IMG/VR virus record: IMGVR_UViG_3300030109_001848
Location: 2,547 to 33,691 of that record
Length of the DNA stretch: 31,145 bases
Reading direction: 5' to 3' (one strand)
Origin: a virus
Made by a program: the position numbers and the translations under genes
Notes under the pieces: generated by a model
The model's database searches: none
Told to the model about the DNA's origin: nothing
What the model saw: only the letters and a program-made list of their open reading frames with translations
Part shown: one piece after another, positions 22,786-29,841 of the stretch
How positions within the stretch are numbered: position 1 is the first letter of the stretch
Layout: the number at the start of each line of letters is the position of its first letter

Positions 22786-25257
22786 TTACCTCTCTGGCGC
22801 AACAGGTGGAACCTGTGGTTGTGGCTGTTGGGCTTCCTGATCCACAGCTATGTTTTTAGCTACGTCCAAACCAATTCTAAGCCCTTCAGCTTTTTGTTGC
22901 TCTGTTAACTGTTTCTCTTGTTTCTGGATATCTACACCCAACTTAGCTCCGGCAATCTGTTTTTGAGTGTCGAGTTTATCGTTAGCTATTGCAGCATCCA
23001 TTAGGTCTTTAGCAGCTTTACGCTGTAGTTCTGCTTCTTTAATTCGTAGCTCCGCTTGTTGCATTTGAACAATTGGGTCTTGAGCAGCTTGTTGCGCTTG
23101 CTGTTGTGCTTGTTGTGCGGCTGATTGTTGCTGTACCTGAGTAGAAGCCTGTGCCATCATTTTTGAAAGCTCTACTTCAAGCTCTTCTGGCATCGCCTCG
23201 TTAGGTGCAGGTAACGGTACACCCATTTGTTTTTCAATTTCTGCCCTGTACTGCATAGCTACATGTTCAGCAATATGTGCTGCTAATGCTGCTTGCATAG
23301 CGTTAGCCATAGGACTCTGCCCCACCAACTCTCTAATTTGTGGATTCTGCATAGCAGACATATGAGTCTGTATATGGGCCTTATGGTCTTGATATAAAAA
23401 GGCTTTTACAGGTTTTCCTGTAAGTATAGCCATATTCTCGCTAACTGGGTCTTTAGGTGTCATATCCTCCTCGATAGGTACTAATCGAGAAGCATCTTTT
23501 ATTCCTAAAGTCTCTAACATCTGTTGATGAAGTAAAGGTAGATCATAAAGTTGGGGGGCTTGTTGTGCTAATTGTAAAGCTGCTTGGTATTTAACCACCC
23601 TCATAGACATTGTAGCTGCATTAGGATCACTAACAGGTACAACTTCAACGTCCATATATTCTTTTTTAGAAATAATCTCCTGTCTAATTTCTACTCCCTG
23701 CTCCATAGGGCGTATTTGGGTAACATTATCCCCACTTACTTCAGACTCATAATCTCCTGCATGATCTTCTATAATTTCTTTAAGTAACTTAAACTCCGTT
23801 TTCATAGAGTTGTGCATACGAGCTTGTACAGCACTCATAACCTTTAACATTCTTTCCAGAATTGCTAGGGTTGTGCCTACAGGAGCTTCAGAATTAAGAT
23901 CAACACTCTTAAAATCAGAGATTGCCGCCATTGAACGACCTTGATTTATAATATCTTGGAATAAAGCTAGTAATGTTTGAGAAGGTTCTTTGTAAGGCAG
24001 GAACGATATATTATCGGCTATCTTACCTCCGGGTACATCCACATCACGAAACTCCCCCGGCATAATAGGTGTATCATCACCTTTAATTCTAAGTCCCCTA
24101 GTTTTAAGACCCCCCGGTAAGTTATTTAATGTACCTGCGTCAACTAGCTGCCGAAGTAAAGAAGTACCAGACTTAGCATGCCCACCAAGTAAATGTATAA
24201 GTCCAAATCCATAAAATCCAAATCCCGGTATATAAGTGTAATGTACGAAATGATTCCGTTTCTTTTTAAGTTTGTCTTCTTCTCTCCAATTACGGTACAC
24301 AGATAAAACCTGTGATGAAGAACGATCAATGGTAATAACATAAGGAAGAGCTATCTGATCGGGGTCTTCTCCTAAATCGTACTCTACGTGCATCTCAAGA
24401 AGCTCATACCTATTATCTTCTTGTATCTCTACACCCTCAGCTTTATCTTTCTTTTCTTGTATTGAAGTTCTAATAAAACCGGGATTCCCTAAATCTACAG
24501 AAGAATAAAACCCATTAACCTGTAAAAACCTAACTTCATTCTCGGTCTTTCTCATTATATGTGTAGCACGGGGGCAAGTAGTTAAGTCAGACGAACCATA
24601 AGCAACTACAAAATCCTCTGCGGGTATAAAAGCTGCACATTGACGACCAAGTGCTGGATCATAGTAAACTTTCTTAAACGCAGACCCCGCTAAAGCCAGA
24701 TTCCACAATAATCTTTCATGTTCTGGGCGGTATTCTGTCATCTCCTCGGTCAGACGATAATTCATATCCTCCTGCACACGGGCGGCTACTTTATCTTTCT
24801 CCTTAGAAGGTTTACCTAACACTTTAGTCTTTACTGGCCCTGCTGCAGGGAATGTTTCGGTTATAGCCTCAGACTGAAATCTTACTACAGCTTCAGATAG
24901 TAGTGGATGATATACCCCACAAGCACCATTCCAAGGTTCTGTCCTGTCTTCCATATTTAGACCAAGAAGCTCCAGACCATCCTGATAAGTCTGACTCCAA
25001 TCTTTTAGACTTTCATTGTCAGCCTCAAACAGCCCTACAAGATCATCAGATATATTAAGCAACTGATCCGCATCTAACTCTTCAGCTAGATTAGAATCAA
25101 AATCCCCATCAAAAGGACTATCTACTTCATCTTCCCCTAGAGTGACTTCCACACTGCCATCGTCCTGCATCTCTATTTCAATAGCGGTATCCTCTGCTTC
25201 AGGAGGTATATCCCCTTCTGGGTTACTAACGTCAACTACCTTTTCAATAGCCATCAC
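22786..25257 (-). CDS. Portal protein (P22-like)
   Basis: The protein has 823 aa, within the usual range of long P22-type portals. It has an acidic N-terminus (residues 1-60), then DWSQTYQDGLELLGLNMEDRTEPWNGACGVYHPLLSEAVVRFQSEAITETFPA, the typical portal entry, and further portal-like blocks such as RPEHERLLWNLALAGSAFKKVYYDP and HFVHYTYIPGFGFYGFGLIHLLG. The C-terminal 170 residues are Gln/Ala-rich helix, forming the barrel. The portal ring is the channel for DNA entry and binds the large terminase. It follows TerL with 9 bases between the genes. Confidence 0.88.
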   Translation of the reverse strand: MMAIEKVVDVSNPEGDIPPEAEDTAIEIEMQDDGSVEVTLGEDEVDSPFDGDFDSNLAEELDADQLLNISDDLVGLFEADNESLKDWSQTYQDGLELLGLNMEDRTEPWNGACGVYHPLLSEAVVRFQSEAITETFPAAGPVKTKVLGKPSKEKDKVAARVQEDMNYRLTEEMTEYRPEHERLLWNLALAGSAFKKVYYDPALGRQCAAFIPAEDFVVAYGSSDLTTCPRATHIMRKTENEVRFLQVNGFYSSVDLGNPGFIRTSIQEKKDKAEGVEIQEDNRYELLEMHVEYDLGEDPDQIALPYVITIDRSSSQVLSVYRNWREEDKLKKKRNHFVHYTYIPGFGFYGFGLIHLLGGHAKSGTSLLRQLVDAGTLNNLPGGLKTRGLRIKGDDTPIMPGEFRDVDVPGGKIADNISFLPYKEPSQTLLALFQDIINQGRSMAAISDFKSVDLNSEAPVGTTLAILERMLKVMSAVQARMHNSMKTEFKLLKEIIEDHAGDYESEVSGDNVTQIRPMEQGVEIRQEIISKKEYMDVEVVPVSDPNAATMSMRVVKYQAALQLAQQAPQLYDLPLLHQQMLETLGIKDASRLVPIEEDMTPKDPVSENMAILTGKPVKAFLYQDHKAHIQTHMSAMQNPQIRELVGQSPMANAMQAALAAHIAEHVAMQYRAEIEKQMGVPLPAPNEAMPEELEVELSKMMAQASTQVQQQSAAQQAQQQAQQAAQDPIVQMQQAELRIKEAELQRKAAKDLMDAAIANDKLDTQKQIAGAKLGVDIQKQEKQLTEQQKAEGLRIGLDVAKNIAVDQEAQQPQPQVPPVAPER

Positions 25258-25266
25258 TACCCTCTC

Positions 25267-26814
25267 TTAATAATAACTTGCTCGTTTGTGCCGCATCCAA
25301 CTTGTATCTTCATCGGGCTCATCACTCTTTAGACGTATAAACCCACCCCGTCTATATCGTAATAAAGCCTGAGTCATACTATCTACATAATCATCATGTT
25401 CCCCTGCAGGGAAAGACGCTGCTTCCTCTATAACTTCTTGAGCCCATCTTGTGTCCGGAGCCCAAACTGCCCCCGAAGCAAAAAGATCAGTTACTGCATT
25501 AACTCTGGCTATCTTATCATTCCCTCTGCTAGGAGTAAATTCTGATACAGGTATACCCATAGCCCGTAGTTCAAAGACTAACGGTGCGCCACTAGCTTTT
25601 GCTTCAACAATCAGAGCATCGGGCTCCCAATCTGCGTAATGCTCCTGTGCTTTTACCTTCAGTTCAGGAAACTCCATACGTTTTTTATACGCATCTAACA
25701 AAATAATGTTAGAAGTTGCGGCTCCAGTGTCCTCATCTGTATGACTAAACACTCCCCACGTTGTGCAAGCTGAATAATCCGACCTGTTTGTTTTTAAAAA
25801 CGCAGTATCCCATGATTGTATAATAAAATCGCAAGGGGGAGGCGTATCATCTTCCCAAACCTGCCACCATTCCCGTTTTAATAGGGCTCCTTCCTCGGAT
25901 GTAGGGGTTTGTTGGTACTGAGCTTGCCATTTAGAGATAGGTAATTGGGTTTTTAGGTTTTCTAACTCCTCTTTTACCCAAAATTGAGGCCAAATAGGAT
26001 TGCCAGAGGGTAAAAGTGCAGGAAACTCGATAACTTCCCACTCATCTCCCCCATATTGAGCACTTGCTTTGATAACTTGGCCTGTTAAGTCCCGTTTTGA
26101 CCACCTTGTCATTACAACAATAATAGAACCCCCCGGTTGTAGACGCTGTCTAGGCCCGGATGTGTACCAATCGTAGACTTTATCGTAGACTTCAGGACTT
26201 GTTTCTGCAATAACGGCTTCTTGCTCTGAGTGAGGATCATCAATAATTAACAAATCAGCACCTTTACCCGTTACAGCACCGCCTACACCAATAGCGAAGT
26301 AATCACCACCTACATTTGTGTTCCATCGACCAGCCGCTTTAGAGTCAGACTGTAAATGTACCGTGGGAAAAACCCGTTTGTACTCATCACTACCCACTAA
26401 GTTCCTAACCTTACGACCAAAGCCCACAGCTAACTCTGCAGTGTGAGATGTTTGTATAATTTTTTTGTTAGGAAACCGCCCTAAAAACCATGCGGGGAGA
26501 AGGTAAGACGCAAATTCTGACTTAGTATGACGGGGAGGCATATTTATAATCAGTCTTTTAGCCTTACCTTCTGCAACTTTCTCAAAGGCTTCTGCCATTT
26601 TTGTATGGTGATAGCCCTCTATAAAATCAGGCCACATCGTTTTTACAAACCTTAAGAATTTGTTTTGCGCTGTAGTCAGTTCATATCGGTTACGGACTTT
26701 ATCTAATTCCTCAAGCATTTCTGCTTTTTGGTACGGAGACATATTAGGGAGAATAGAGGTTAGGTTTGCTTTCATGGCTTTATACATCTCCATGCTGTGC
26801 TCTTGCTTATCCAC
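25267..26814 (-). CDS. terL: Terminase large subunit
   Basis: The protein has 515 aa. The ATPase domain has a Walker A-like MPPRHTKSE at residues 92-100 and Walker B LLIIDDPHSE at 188-197, with motif III VMTRWSKRDL near 234-243. The nuclease domain shows SWDTA (Asp336), LIVEAKASG (Glu404) and HDDYVDSMTQA (473-483), the three acidic metal ligands. This enzyme packages DNA into the prohead. The start codon is GTG, one base inside the end of the small subunit gene, with AAGGA about 9 bases before it. It is adjacent to TerS and the portal as usual. Confidence 0.95.
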   Translation of the reverse strand: MDKQEHSMEMYKAMKANLTSILPNMSPYQKAEMLEELDKVRNRYELTTAQNKFLRFVKTMWPDFIEGYHHTKMAEAFEKVAEGKAKRLIINMPPRHTKSEFASYLLPAWFLGRFPNKKIIQTSHTAELAVGFGRKVRNLVGSDEYKRVFPTVHLQSDSKAAGRWNTNVGGDYFAIGVGGAVTGKGADLLIIDDPHSEQEAVIAETSPEVYDKVYDWYTSGPRQRLQPGGSIIVVMTRWSKRDLTGQVIKASAQYGGDEWEVIEFPALLPSGNPIWPQFWVKEELENLKTQLPISKWQAQYQQTPTSEEGALLKREWWQVWEDDTPPPCDFIIQSWDTAFLKTNRSDYSACTTWGVFSHTDEDTGAATSNIILLDAYKKRMEFPELKVKAQEHYADWEPDALIVEAKASGAPLVFELRAMGIPVSEFTPSRGNDKIARVNAVTDLFASGAVWAPDTRWAQEVIEEAASFPAGEHDDYVDSMTQALLRYRRGGFIRLKSDEPDEDTSWMRHKRASYY

Positions 26815-27470
26815 TACTCTATATCCTTAGACAATAACAACCCTTTCTGCATCTCATTCCAGTTTTTAACTTCCTCGTCTAACTCTAACTTTTTGTCCTT
26901 TGAGTCGGGTACTTTTACTTCCTCTACATCTTCAACATCGTTAACCCACTCTCCTTCTAGTATGGTGTCCAGACGTTGCTGTATTTTTTTCTCTAATTCT
27001 TCTGTGCTCTCATGCTTGATCGTAACTTCTGACTTATCAGTAAATAACTCAGCGGCTTTACCTAATAACTCTAGGGCTCTCATCCTATTACTATCTTTTG
27101 GTGATACAGATTCCTCAAGAAGTTTATTAACTACATACACCCGAAGCTGTGCTTTTTCTTGAACGACTTCTTTATCGTACTCATCTAACAGTGCGGCTAA
27201 ATGAAGGGCTGACCCATTTGTTTTTATTGTATCTTGCGTAACTTTTCGTTTAGAAGGCTTCTCTTCTTGCACAACCTCTTGGAAAGTCTCCCTAGCATTT
27301 TCTTTATCTTCCTCGGTAGGTTGTATATCTACACCCATATTTTTTAGAGCTACTGCTGTGTTACAAGCAATTTTTGCTCTATCTAACGCTTCTAGTTTCG
27401 CCCCGACAAAATCGGCATCGGGTCTTAAATCTTCAGGAAAAGGTATACCTTCTTCGTAATTAATACTCAC
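26814..27470 (-). CDS. Terminase small subunit
   Basis: The protein has 218 aa. It has the typical composition of TerS proteins: helical N-terminus (PDADFVGAKLEALDRAKIACN), a central oligomerisation region (QLRVYVVNKLLEESVSPKDSNRMRALELLGKAAELFTDK) and an acidic C-terminal tail. The RALELLGK...LFTDK string is a common mark of the small subunit. The start is GTG with AGAGGA 6 bases upstream, and the gene lies directly before TerL with a one-base overlap. It recognises the packaging start site on DNA. Confidence 0.8.
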   Translation of the reverse strand: MSINYEEGIPFPEDLRPDADFVGAKLEALDRAKIACNTAVALKNMGVDIQPTEEDKENARETFQEVVQEEKPSKRKVTQDTIKTNGSALHLAALLDEYDKEVVQEKAQLRVYVVNKLLEESVSPKDSNRMRALELLGKAAELFTDKSEVTIKHESTEELEKKIQQRLDTILEGEWVNDVEDVEEVKVPDSKDKKLELDEEVKNWNEMQKGLLLSKDIE

Positions 27471-27751
27471 TATTTATCCTCTGCTTCTTTGATTGCCCAC
27501 TTAAGATAAACCTCAGCTTTTCGCAAGTCCTCCACCCCATTAGTATTCTTCTTCCCATATCGACTTAAATATTTAAAAATATTACCAATACAATAACCTT
27601 CAAATGCCTTTGAAGATAATTTTGCACGTATAAAATCAATAGTCTCTATGCCACCATCCGTGTAGTGGTCGGGGCGGTTCACTACATCTTTCTGCACTCC
27701 GGGCTTTGAGCTACGTTGCCAATTGGGTACAGTTTTCTCTGCATCATTCAT
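27470..27751 (-). CDS. DUF3310 family protein, 93 aa
   Basis: The core VVNRPDHYTDGGIETIDFIRAKLSSKAFEGYCIGNIFKYLSRYGKKN followed by GVEDLRKAEVYLKWAI matches the DUF3310 pattern (NxPxHYxxGGIExIDxI...GNxxKYLxRxxxKNGxEDLxKAxxYL), often linked to nucleotide-kinase-like phage proteins. The start at 27751 (MNDAEK) is chosen over 27856, as the upstream extension is low-complexity and covers the G-rich tract. No Shine-Dalgarno is visible. It is the first gene of the leftward operon, next to the promoter candidate. Confidence 0.82.
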   Translation of the reverse strand: MNDAEKTVPNWQRSSKPGVQKDVVNRPDHYTDGGIETIDFIRAKLSSKAFEGYCIGNIFKYLSRYGKKNTNGVEDLRKAEVYLKWAIKEAEDK

Positions 27752-27760
27752 ATCGTAAGA

Positions 27761-27789
27761 ATAATACCAAATAAAATCAATTACGTAAA
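27761..27789 (-). promoter_or_regulatory. Candidate sigma70-like promoter of the leftward late operon
   Basis: On the minus strand TTTACG (27789-27784) and TATTAT (27766-27761) are 17 bases apart, placing the transcript start within a few bases of the ATG at 27751, so the mRNA would be almost leaderless. A second pair, TTGATT and TACGAT, lies in the same stretch. The position fits the start of a 27-kb operon, but the match to consensus is partial and a phage-specific signal may be used instead. Confidence 0.35.
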
Positions 27790-27795
27790 ATATAT

Positions 27796-27838
27796 GGGGG
27801 GTGGGGGTAGGGGAGGTAAAAAATAAGTGACGGGGGGG
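27796..27838 (+). other. G-rich tract 1, G-quadruplex potential
   Basis: The plus strand reads GGGGGGTGGGGGTAGGGG, then AGG, an AT-rich gap and a run of seven G. It can supply four G-runs of three or more if the last run is included. It stands out sharply in an AT-rich surrounding and lies upstream of the terminase module and of the covarying repeats. Confidence 0.7.
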
Positions 27839-27999
27839 TTTTCTGGGAAACGACATTAGCGGAGAACAAAACTATTTGGGTAACATTTTTTTATGTTCTT
27901 TTTGGGAAGCTCTAAATTTATTTAATTTCAATAGCTTATAGAGGTTTCATTTTTTTTCTCGATCTACGTGCCACATATGCCACATATGTAGAAGTACCT
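27839..27999. other. AT-rich non-coding spacer
   Basis: No convincing gene, terminator or strong promoter is seen in this 160-base stretch. It has T-rich runs and, near the right end, the direct repeat CCACATATG twice (27971-27989), whose core is a CATATG palindrome. It separates the G-rich tract from repeat A. Confidence 0.55.
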
Positions 28000-28119
28000 T
28001 TGTAATATACGTACACCACAATATGAGATAAACATGAGTGTTCCAAGTTTATATACAAGTTGGAACAACGGAAAGCCCCTGTACAAAGGCATCTTCAAGG
28101 TTTTGTTCCAAGTTGTCTA
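28000..28119 (+). repeat. Direct repeat A with triple 7-base word GTTCCAA/TTGGAAC/GTTCCAA
   Basis: This 120-base unit matches repeat B at the same offset (151 bases). The three segments are at 28040-28046 (GTTCCAA), 28060-28066 (TTGGAAC) and 28105-28111 (GTTCCAA). Segment 1 can pair with 2 (8 bp) or 2 with 3 (9 bp), but not both. The upstream TTGTAA and TATGAG, 16 bases apart, look like a plus-strand promoter whose transcript would start near 28034. A further 10-bp hairpin (28110-28119 with 28126-28135) follows. A 35-codon frame (28034-28141) lies here without a Shine-Dalgarno sequence; its coding status is doubtful. Confidence 0.85.
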
Positions 28120-28135
28120 TCCGGTTAGGCAACTT
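28110..28135 (+). promoter_or_regulatory. Hairpin overlapping the end of repeat A
   Basis: AAGTTGTCTA (28110-28119) pairs with TAGGCAACTT (28126-28135, its first base T at 28126) over 10 bp with one U-G pair and a six-base loop TCCGGT. It shares two bases with segment 3 of repeat A, so it competes with the 2:3 helix. No T-tract follows, so it is not a plain intrinsic terminator. Repeat B has no equivalent. Confidence 0.6.
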
Positions 28136-28150
28136 ACTTGAGGAATATTC

Positions 28151-28270
28151 TTGTAATATACGTACACCACAATATGAAATAAACATGAGTGTACCGAATG
28201 TTGATACAAATCGGTACAACGGAAAGCCTCTGTACAAAGGCATCTTCGGGGTTTTGTACCGAATTACCGT
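28151..28270 (+). repeat. Direct repeat B with triple 7-base word GTACCGA/TCGGTAC/GTACCGA
   Basis: The three segments are at 28191-28197, 28211-28217 and 28256-28262. Compared with repeat A each word differs at two positions, and in all three segments the change keeps pairing intact. The first two changes in the 30-codon frame (28185-28277) are synonymous (GTT/GTA and CCA/CCG), while the other segments change amino acids, so pairing rather than peptide sequence seems to be conserved. TTGTAA and TATGAA, 16 bases apart, again form a promoter-like pair upstream. Confidence 0.85.
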
Positions 28271-28344
28271 GTTTTGACCTAACTTGAAAAAATTATAAAT
28301 TATTCGAGTAAATTAATGTGTATATAAGTAGTCGCCTCGCAGAG

Positions 28345-28377
28345 GCAAAAAGGGGGGTTGGGGGTGGGTGGGGGGGA
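28345..28377 (+). other. G-rich tract 2, canonical G-quadruplex motif
   Basis: The plus strand has runs of 6, 5, 3 and 7 G separated by TT, T and T, which meets the usual four-run short-loop definition of a stable G-quadruplex. A small hairpin GCCTC-GCA-GAGGC lies just before it (28333-28346). It sits between repeat B and the early promoter. Confidence 0.8.
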
Positions 28378-28382
28378 AATAG

Positions 28383-28394
28383 TAAGCTAGCTTA
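28383..28394. repeat. 12-base perfect palindrome TAAGCTAGCTTA
   Basis: A self-complementary 12-mer lies 22 bases before the operator-like palindrome. It may be a binding site for a dimeric protein, but only one full copy is seen in the window. Confidence 0.5.
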
Positions 28395-28416
28395 TAGTTG
28401 CGTAGCTTATTAGTTT

Positions 28417-28431
28417 TGGGGTATTACCCCA
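28417..28431. promoter_or_regulatory. Operator-like palindrome TGGGGTATTACCCCA, copy 1
   Basis: The arms TGGGGTA and TACCCCA are perfect with one central base. It lies 34 bases before the candidate -35 of the early promoter. The identical 15-mer recurs at 29911 and 30434. Confidence 0.75.
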
Positions 28432-28464
28432 GAATAATTAATTGTAATTAGTTAAAATTAATTG

Positions 28465-28494
28465 TTGCTTTTTGGTGTTCATTGATGTTATACT
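28465..28494 (+). promoter_or_regulatory. Candidate early promoter
   Basis: TTGCTT (28465-28470) and TATACT (28489-28494) are 18 bases apart, and transcription would start near 28501, about 30 bases before the 67-aa gene. An imperfect CTAC-GTAT-GTAG repeat follows the -10. Confidence 0.5.
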
Positions 28495-28531
28495 ACGTAT
28501 GTAGCATAAACAATTTCAGAAAGGAATAAAT

Positions 28532-28735
28532 ATGAGGGCTAAAAAAATCGGGACAGGATGGTATGAGTACAAGGGCTATCGCATGATGTACATTCCAAAA
28601 GAGGAGACCAATTATGGTCGAGGGCATTGGCTTGTCGGAGGAGCAGACAGCATAGAATGCCATGATGCAACGCAAACCAAATGGGAAGCGATGATTTTGA
28701 TCGACCAATACGAGAAGCAAGGCATCGCACCGTAA
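28532..28735 (+). CDS. Small early protein, 67 aa
   Basis: AAGGA lies 6-7 bases before the ATG. The protein is rich in Tyr/Trp/Gly (GTGWYEYKGYRMMYIPKEE) and contains a short beta-like domain, then a helix (TKWEAMILIDQYEKQG). It resembles small phage proteins of unknown function with a beta-sheet plus helix. It is the first plus-strand gene after the control region. Frames on the opposite strand have no context. Confidence 0.65.
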   Translation: MRAKKIGTGWYEYKGYRMMYIPKEETNYGRGHWLVGGADSIECHDATQTKWEAMILIDQYEKQGIAP

Positions 28736-28750
28736 CTAACTTTTAAGGAG
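28734..28750 (+). repeat. Shared leader AACTAACTTTTAAGGAG
   Basis: The 13-base stretch AACTAACTTTTAA recurs before the 243-aa gene (29016-29028), in both cases running into the Shine-Dalgarno sequence. It probably reflects duplication of a translation-initiation leader or a common binding site. Confidence 0.6.
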
Positions 28751-28755
28751 TAAAT

Positions 28756-28980
28756 ATGAAAGACAAAATATATCAAAAGACACCAAGACAAAAGAGGCAA
28801 TATATCGAAAGTGCTTTGAGAGAGATAAACGAATTGACTACCCAACAGACCAACATAATCCAAAAACTGACAAGAGATAAGACTATTGCACAACTAACCG
28901 AAATAACGGATGACATCCGAACAATAAACGAAATGATCCGAAACAGGATGGAAGGATCAAACTGGGGTAAATATAACTAA
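28756..28980 (+). CDS. Small coiled-coil early protein, 74 aa
   Basis: The ribosome binding site AAGGAG is 6 bases before the ATG. The sequence is charged and helical throughout, with Thr, Gln, Lys and Ile in heptad-like positions (residues 20-55), and no Cys. It may oligomerise. No homologue is recognised. It lies 20 bases after the 67-aa gene and before a hairpin. The function is unknown. Confidence 0.65.
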   Translation: MKDKIYQKTPRQKRQYIESALREINELTTQQTNIIQKLTRDKTIAQLTEITDDIRTINEMIRNRMEGSNWGKYN

Positions 28981-28994
28981 AGATTTAACACCGA

Positions 28995-29017
28995 TTGGGG
29001 GGACGGTTTCCCCCCAA
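28995..29017 (+). terminator. Hairpin after the 74-aa gene
   Basis: TTGGGGGGA (28995-29003) and TCCCCCCAA (29009-29017) form a 9-bp GC-rich stem with loop CGGTT. Only a short CTAACTTTT follows, so termination would be weak. It could instead stabilise the upstream mRNA or regulate the 243-aa gene. Confidence 0.55.
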
Positions 29018-29041
29018 CTAACTTTTAAAAAGGAATACGAA

Positions 29042-29773
29042 ATGACAACAAATCATCCGGATACATTTAATCCAAGCACCGAAATTATCACTCAAAAAGG
29101 CGGTAAACAATCCGTTCCATTATTTGACGGAATGGTAGATGTGCAATATAAACCTGACGAGATTCTAAAGAAAATAAAAAGCGGGGTAACATCTACAAGT
29201 AGATACACATCGGTCATGAACAATATAGCCAACATGTATGTAACCAATACAAAAAATATAGATGAAGTTATAAACAGCGAAAAGATTCTGCATGCGGTTG
29301 ATAAAATGCAGAAGAAACATGAGAAAGCATTACAGAAGAACAGCAAAGCGAAATTACAGCTTAAAGATATTTTTCCATTGTTCGGATTTACTACTACAAC
29401 TATAAGACAGAAAGGGCTAGGTAATTTCAGAAAAGACATTGCGACTCTATGCAAGATTTTAATAGCTGAGGAATATTGTTGGGAAAACGTGCGAGCAGGA
29501 TACGAGTTGATGAGAGAAGAACAGTTAGCCGATTACTCTGCAGGTATTAGAAAGAATCTGCTACCGCTTACTGTTACTATGCAAGGTATAGAGAAAGCAG
29601 TAACCGCATATAGAAAACGTGATGAAATAAAAGAGGATCAATTTGAAGAAGATCAAGAAGAGGAGAACACTCAAATAGTTGATGCTATTCTAGACTTAGG
29701 AAAAGCTAAGAAAAATAAGGACTGGAAACTAGTGGAGAAAGTATTGGAGGCACTAAAAGAAATAGAAAATTAA
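29042..29773 (+). CDS. Early protein of unknown function, 243 aa
   Basis: It starts MTTNHPDTFNPSTEIITQKG and has a mixed Lys/Glu-rich helical body. A region near residues 105-165 (DIFPLFGFTTTTIRQKGLGN, then RKDIATLCKILIAEEYCWEN) might be a small helical DNA-binding or replication-related domain, but I do not recognise a family. The acidic stretch near 196-208 and the Lys-rich C-terminus suggest protein contacts. It is the largest plus-strand gene here, ends before a strong terminator and has an AAAGG ribosome binding site. It could be an early regulator; unproven. Confidence 0.65.
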   Translation: MTTNHPDTFNPSTEIITQKGGKQSVPLFDGMVDVQYKPDEILKKIKSGVTSTSRYTSVMNNIANMYVTNTKNIDEVINSEKILHAVDKMQKKHEKALQKNSKAKLQLKDIFPLFGFTTTTIRQKGLGNFRKDIATLCKILIAEEYCWENVRAGYELMREEQLADYSAGIRKNLLPLTVTMQGIEKAVTAYRKRDEIKEDQFEEDQEEENTQIVDAILDLGKAKKNKDWKLVEKVLEALKEIEN

Positions 29774-29794
29774 CCTAATACAATTACTCAAATG

Positions 29795-29824
29795 CCCTAG
29801 CCATTTCCGGCTAGGGTTTTTTTT
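29795..29824 (+). terminator. Strong intrinsic terminator after the 243-aa gene
   Basis: CCCTAGCC (29795-29802) pairs perfectly with GGCTAGGG (29809-29816) over 8 bp with loop ATTTCC, and eight T follow. It ends the first early operon. A second hairpin (TTTCGCCT / AGGCGAAA, 29822-29842) lies directly after it. Confidence 0.93.
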
Positions 29825-29841
29825 CGCCTATCTCAGGCGAA

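Noticed and set aside
27752-27856. N-terminal 35-codon extension of the DUF3310 gene
   Set aside because: The extension is low-complexity (Pro/Thr from the complement of the G-rich tract), lacks a ribosome binding site and is unlike the family, which starts close to the NRPDHY block.
28000-28270. Retron or diversity-generating retroelement
   Set aside because: No reverse transcriptase gene is in the window, the differences between repeats are not adenine-specific, and neither repeat lies in a tail-fibre gene.
28034-28277. Two short frames giving MSVP...NGKPLYKGIF peptides in repeats A and B
   Set aside because: They look similar, but no Shine-Dalgarno is present, and changes in segments 2 and 3 alter amino acids while keeping base pairing, so a structure explains the conservation better. 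A leaderless peptide cannot be fully excluded.
28333-28350. Terminator from hairpin GCCTC-GCA-GAGGC
   Set aside because: On the plus strand it is followed by A and G runs, not T, and on the minus strand the T-run lies before, not after, the stem.
28493-28893. Several minus-strand frames opposite the 67- and 74-aa genes
   Set aside because: They are Cys/Leu-rich shadows without ribosome binding sites, whereas the plus-strand genes have good ones and consistent spacing.
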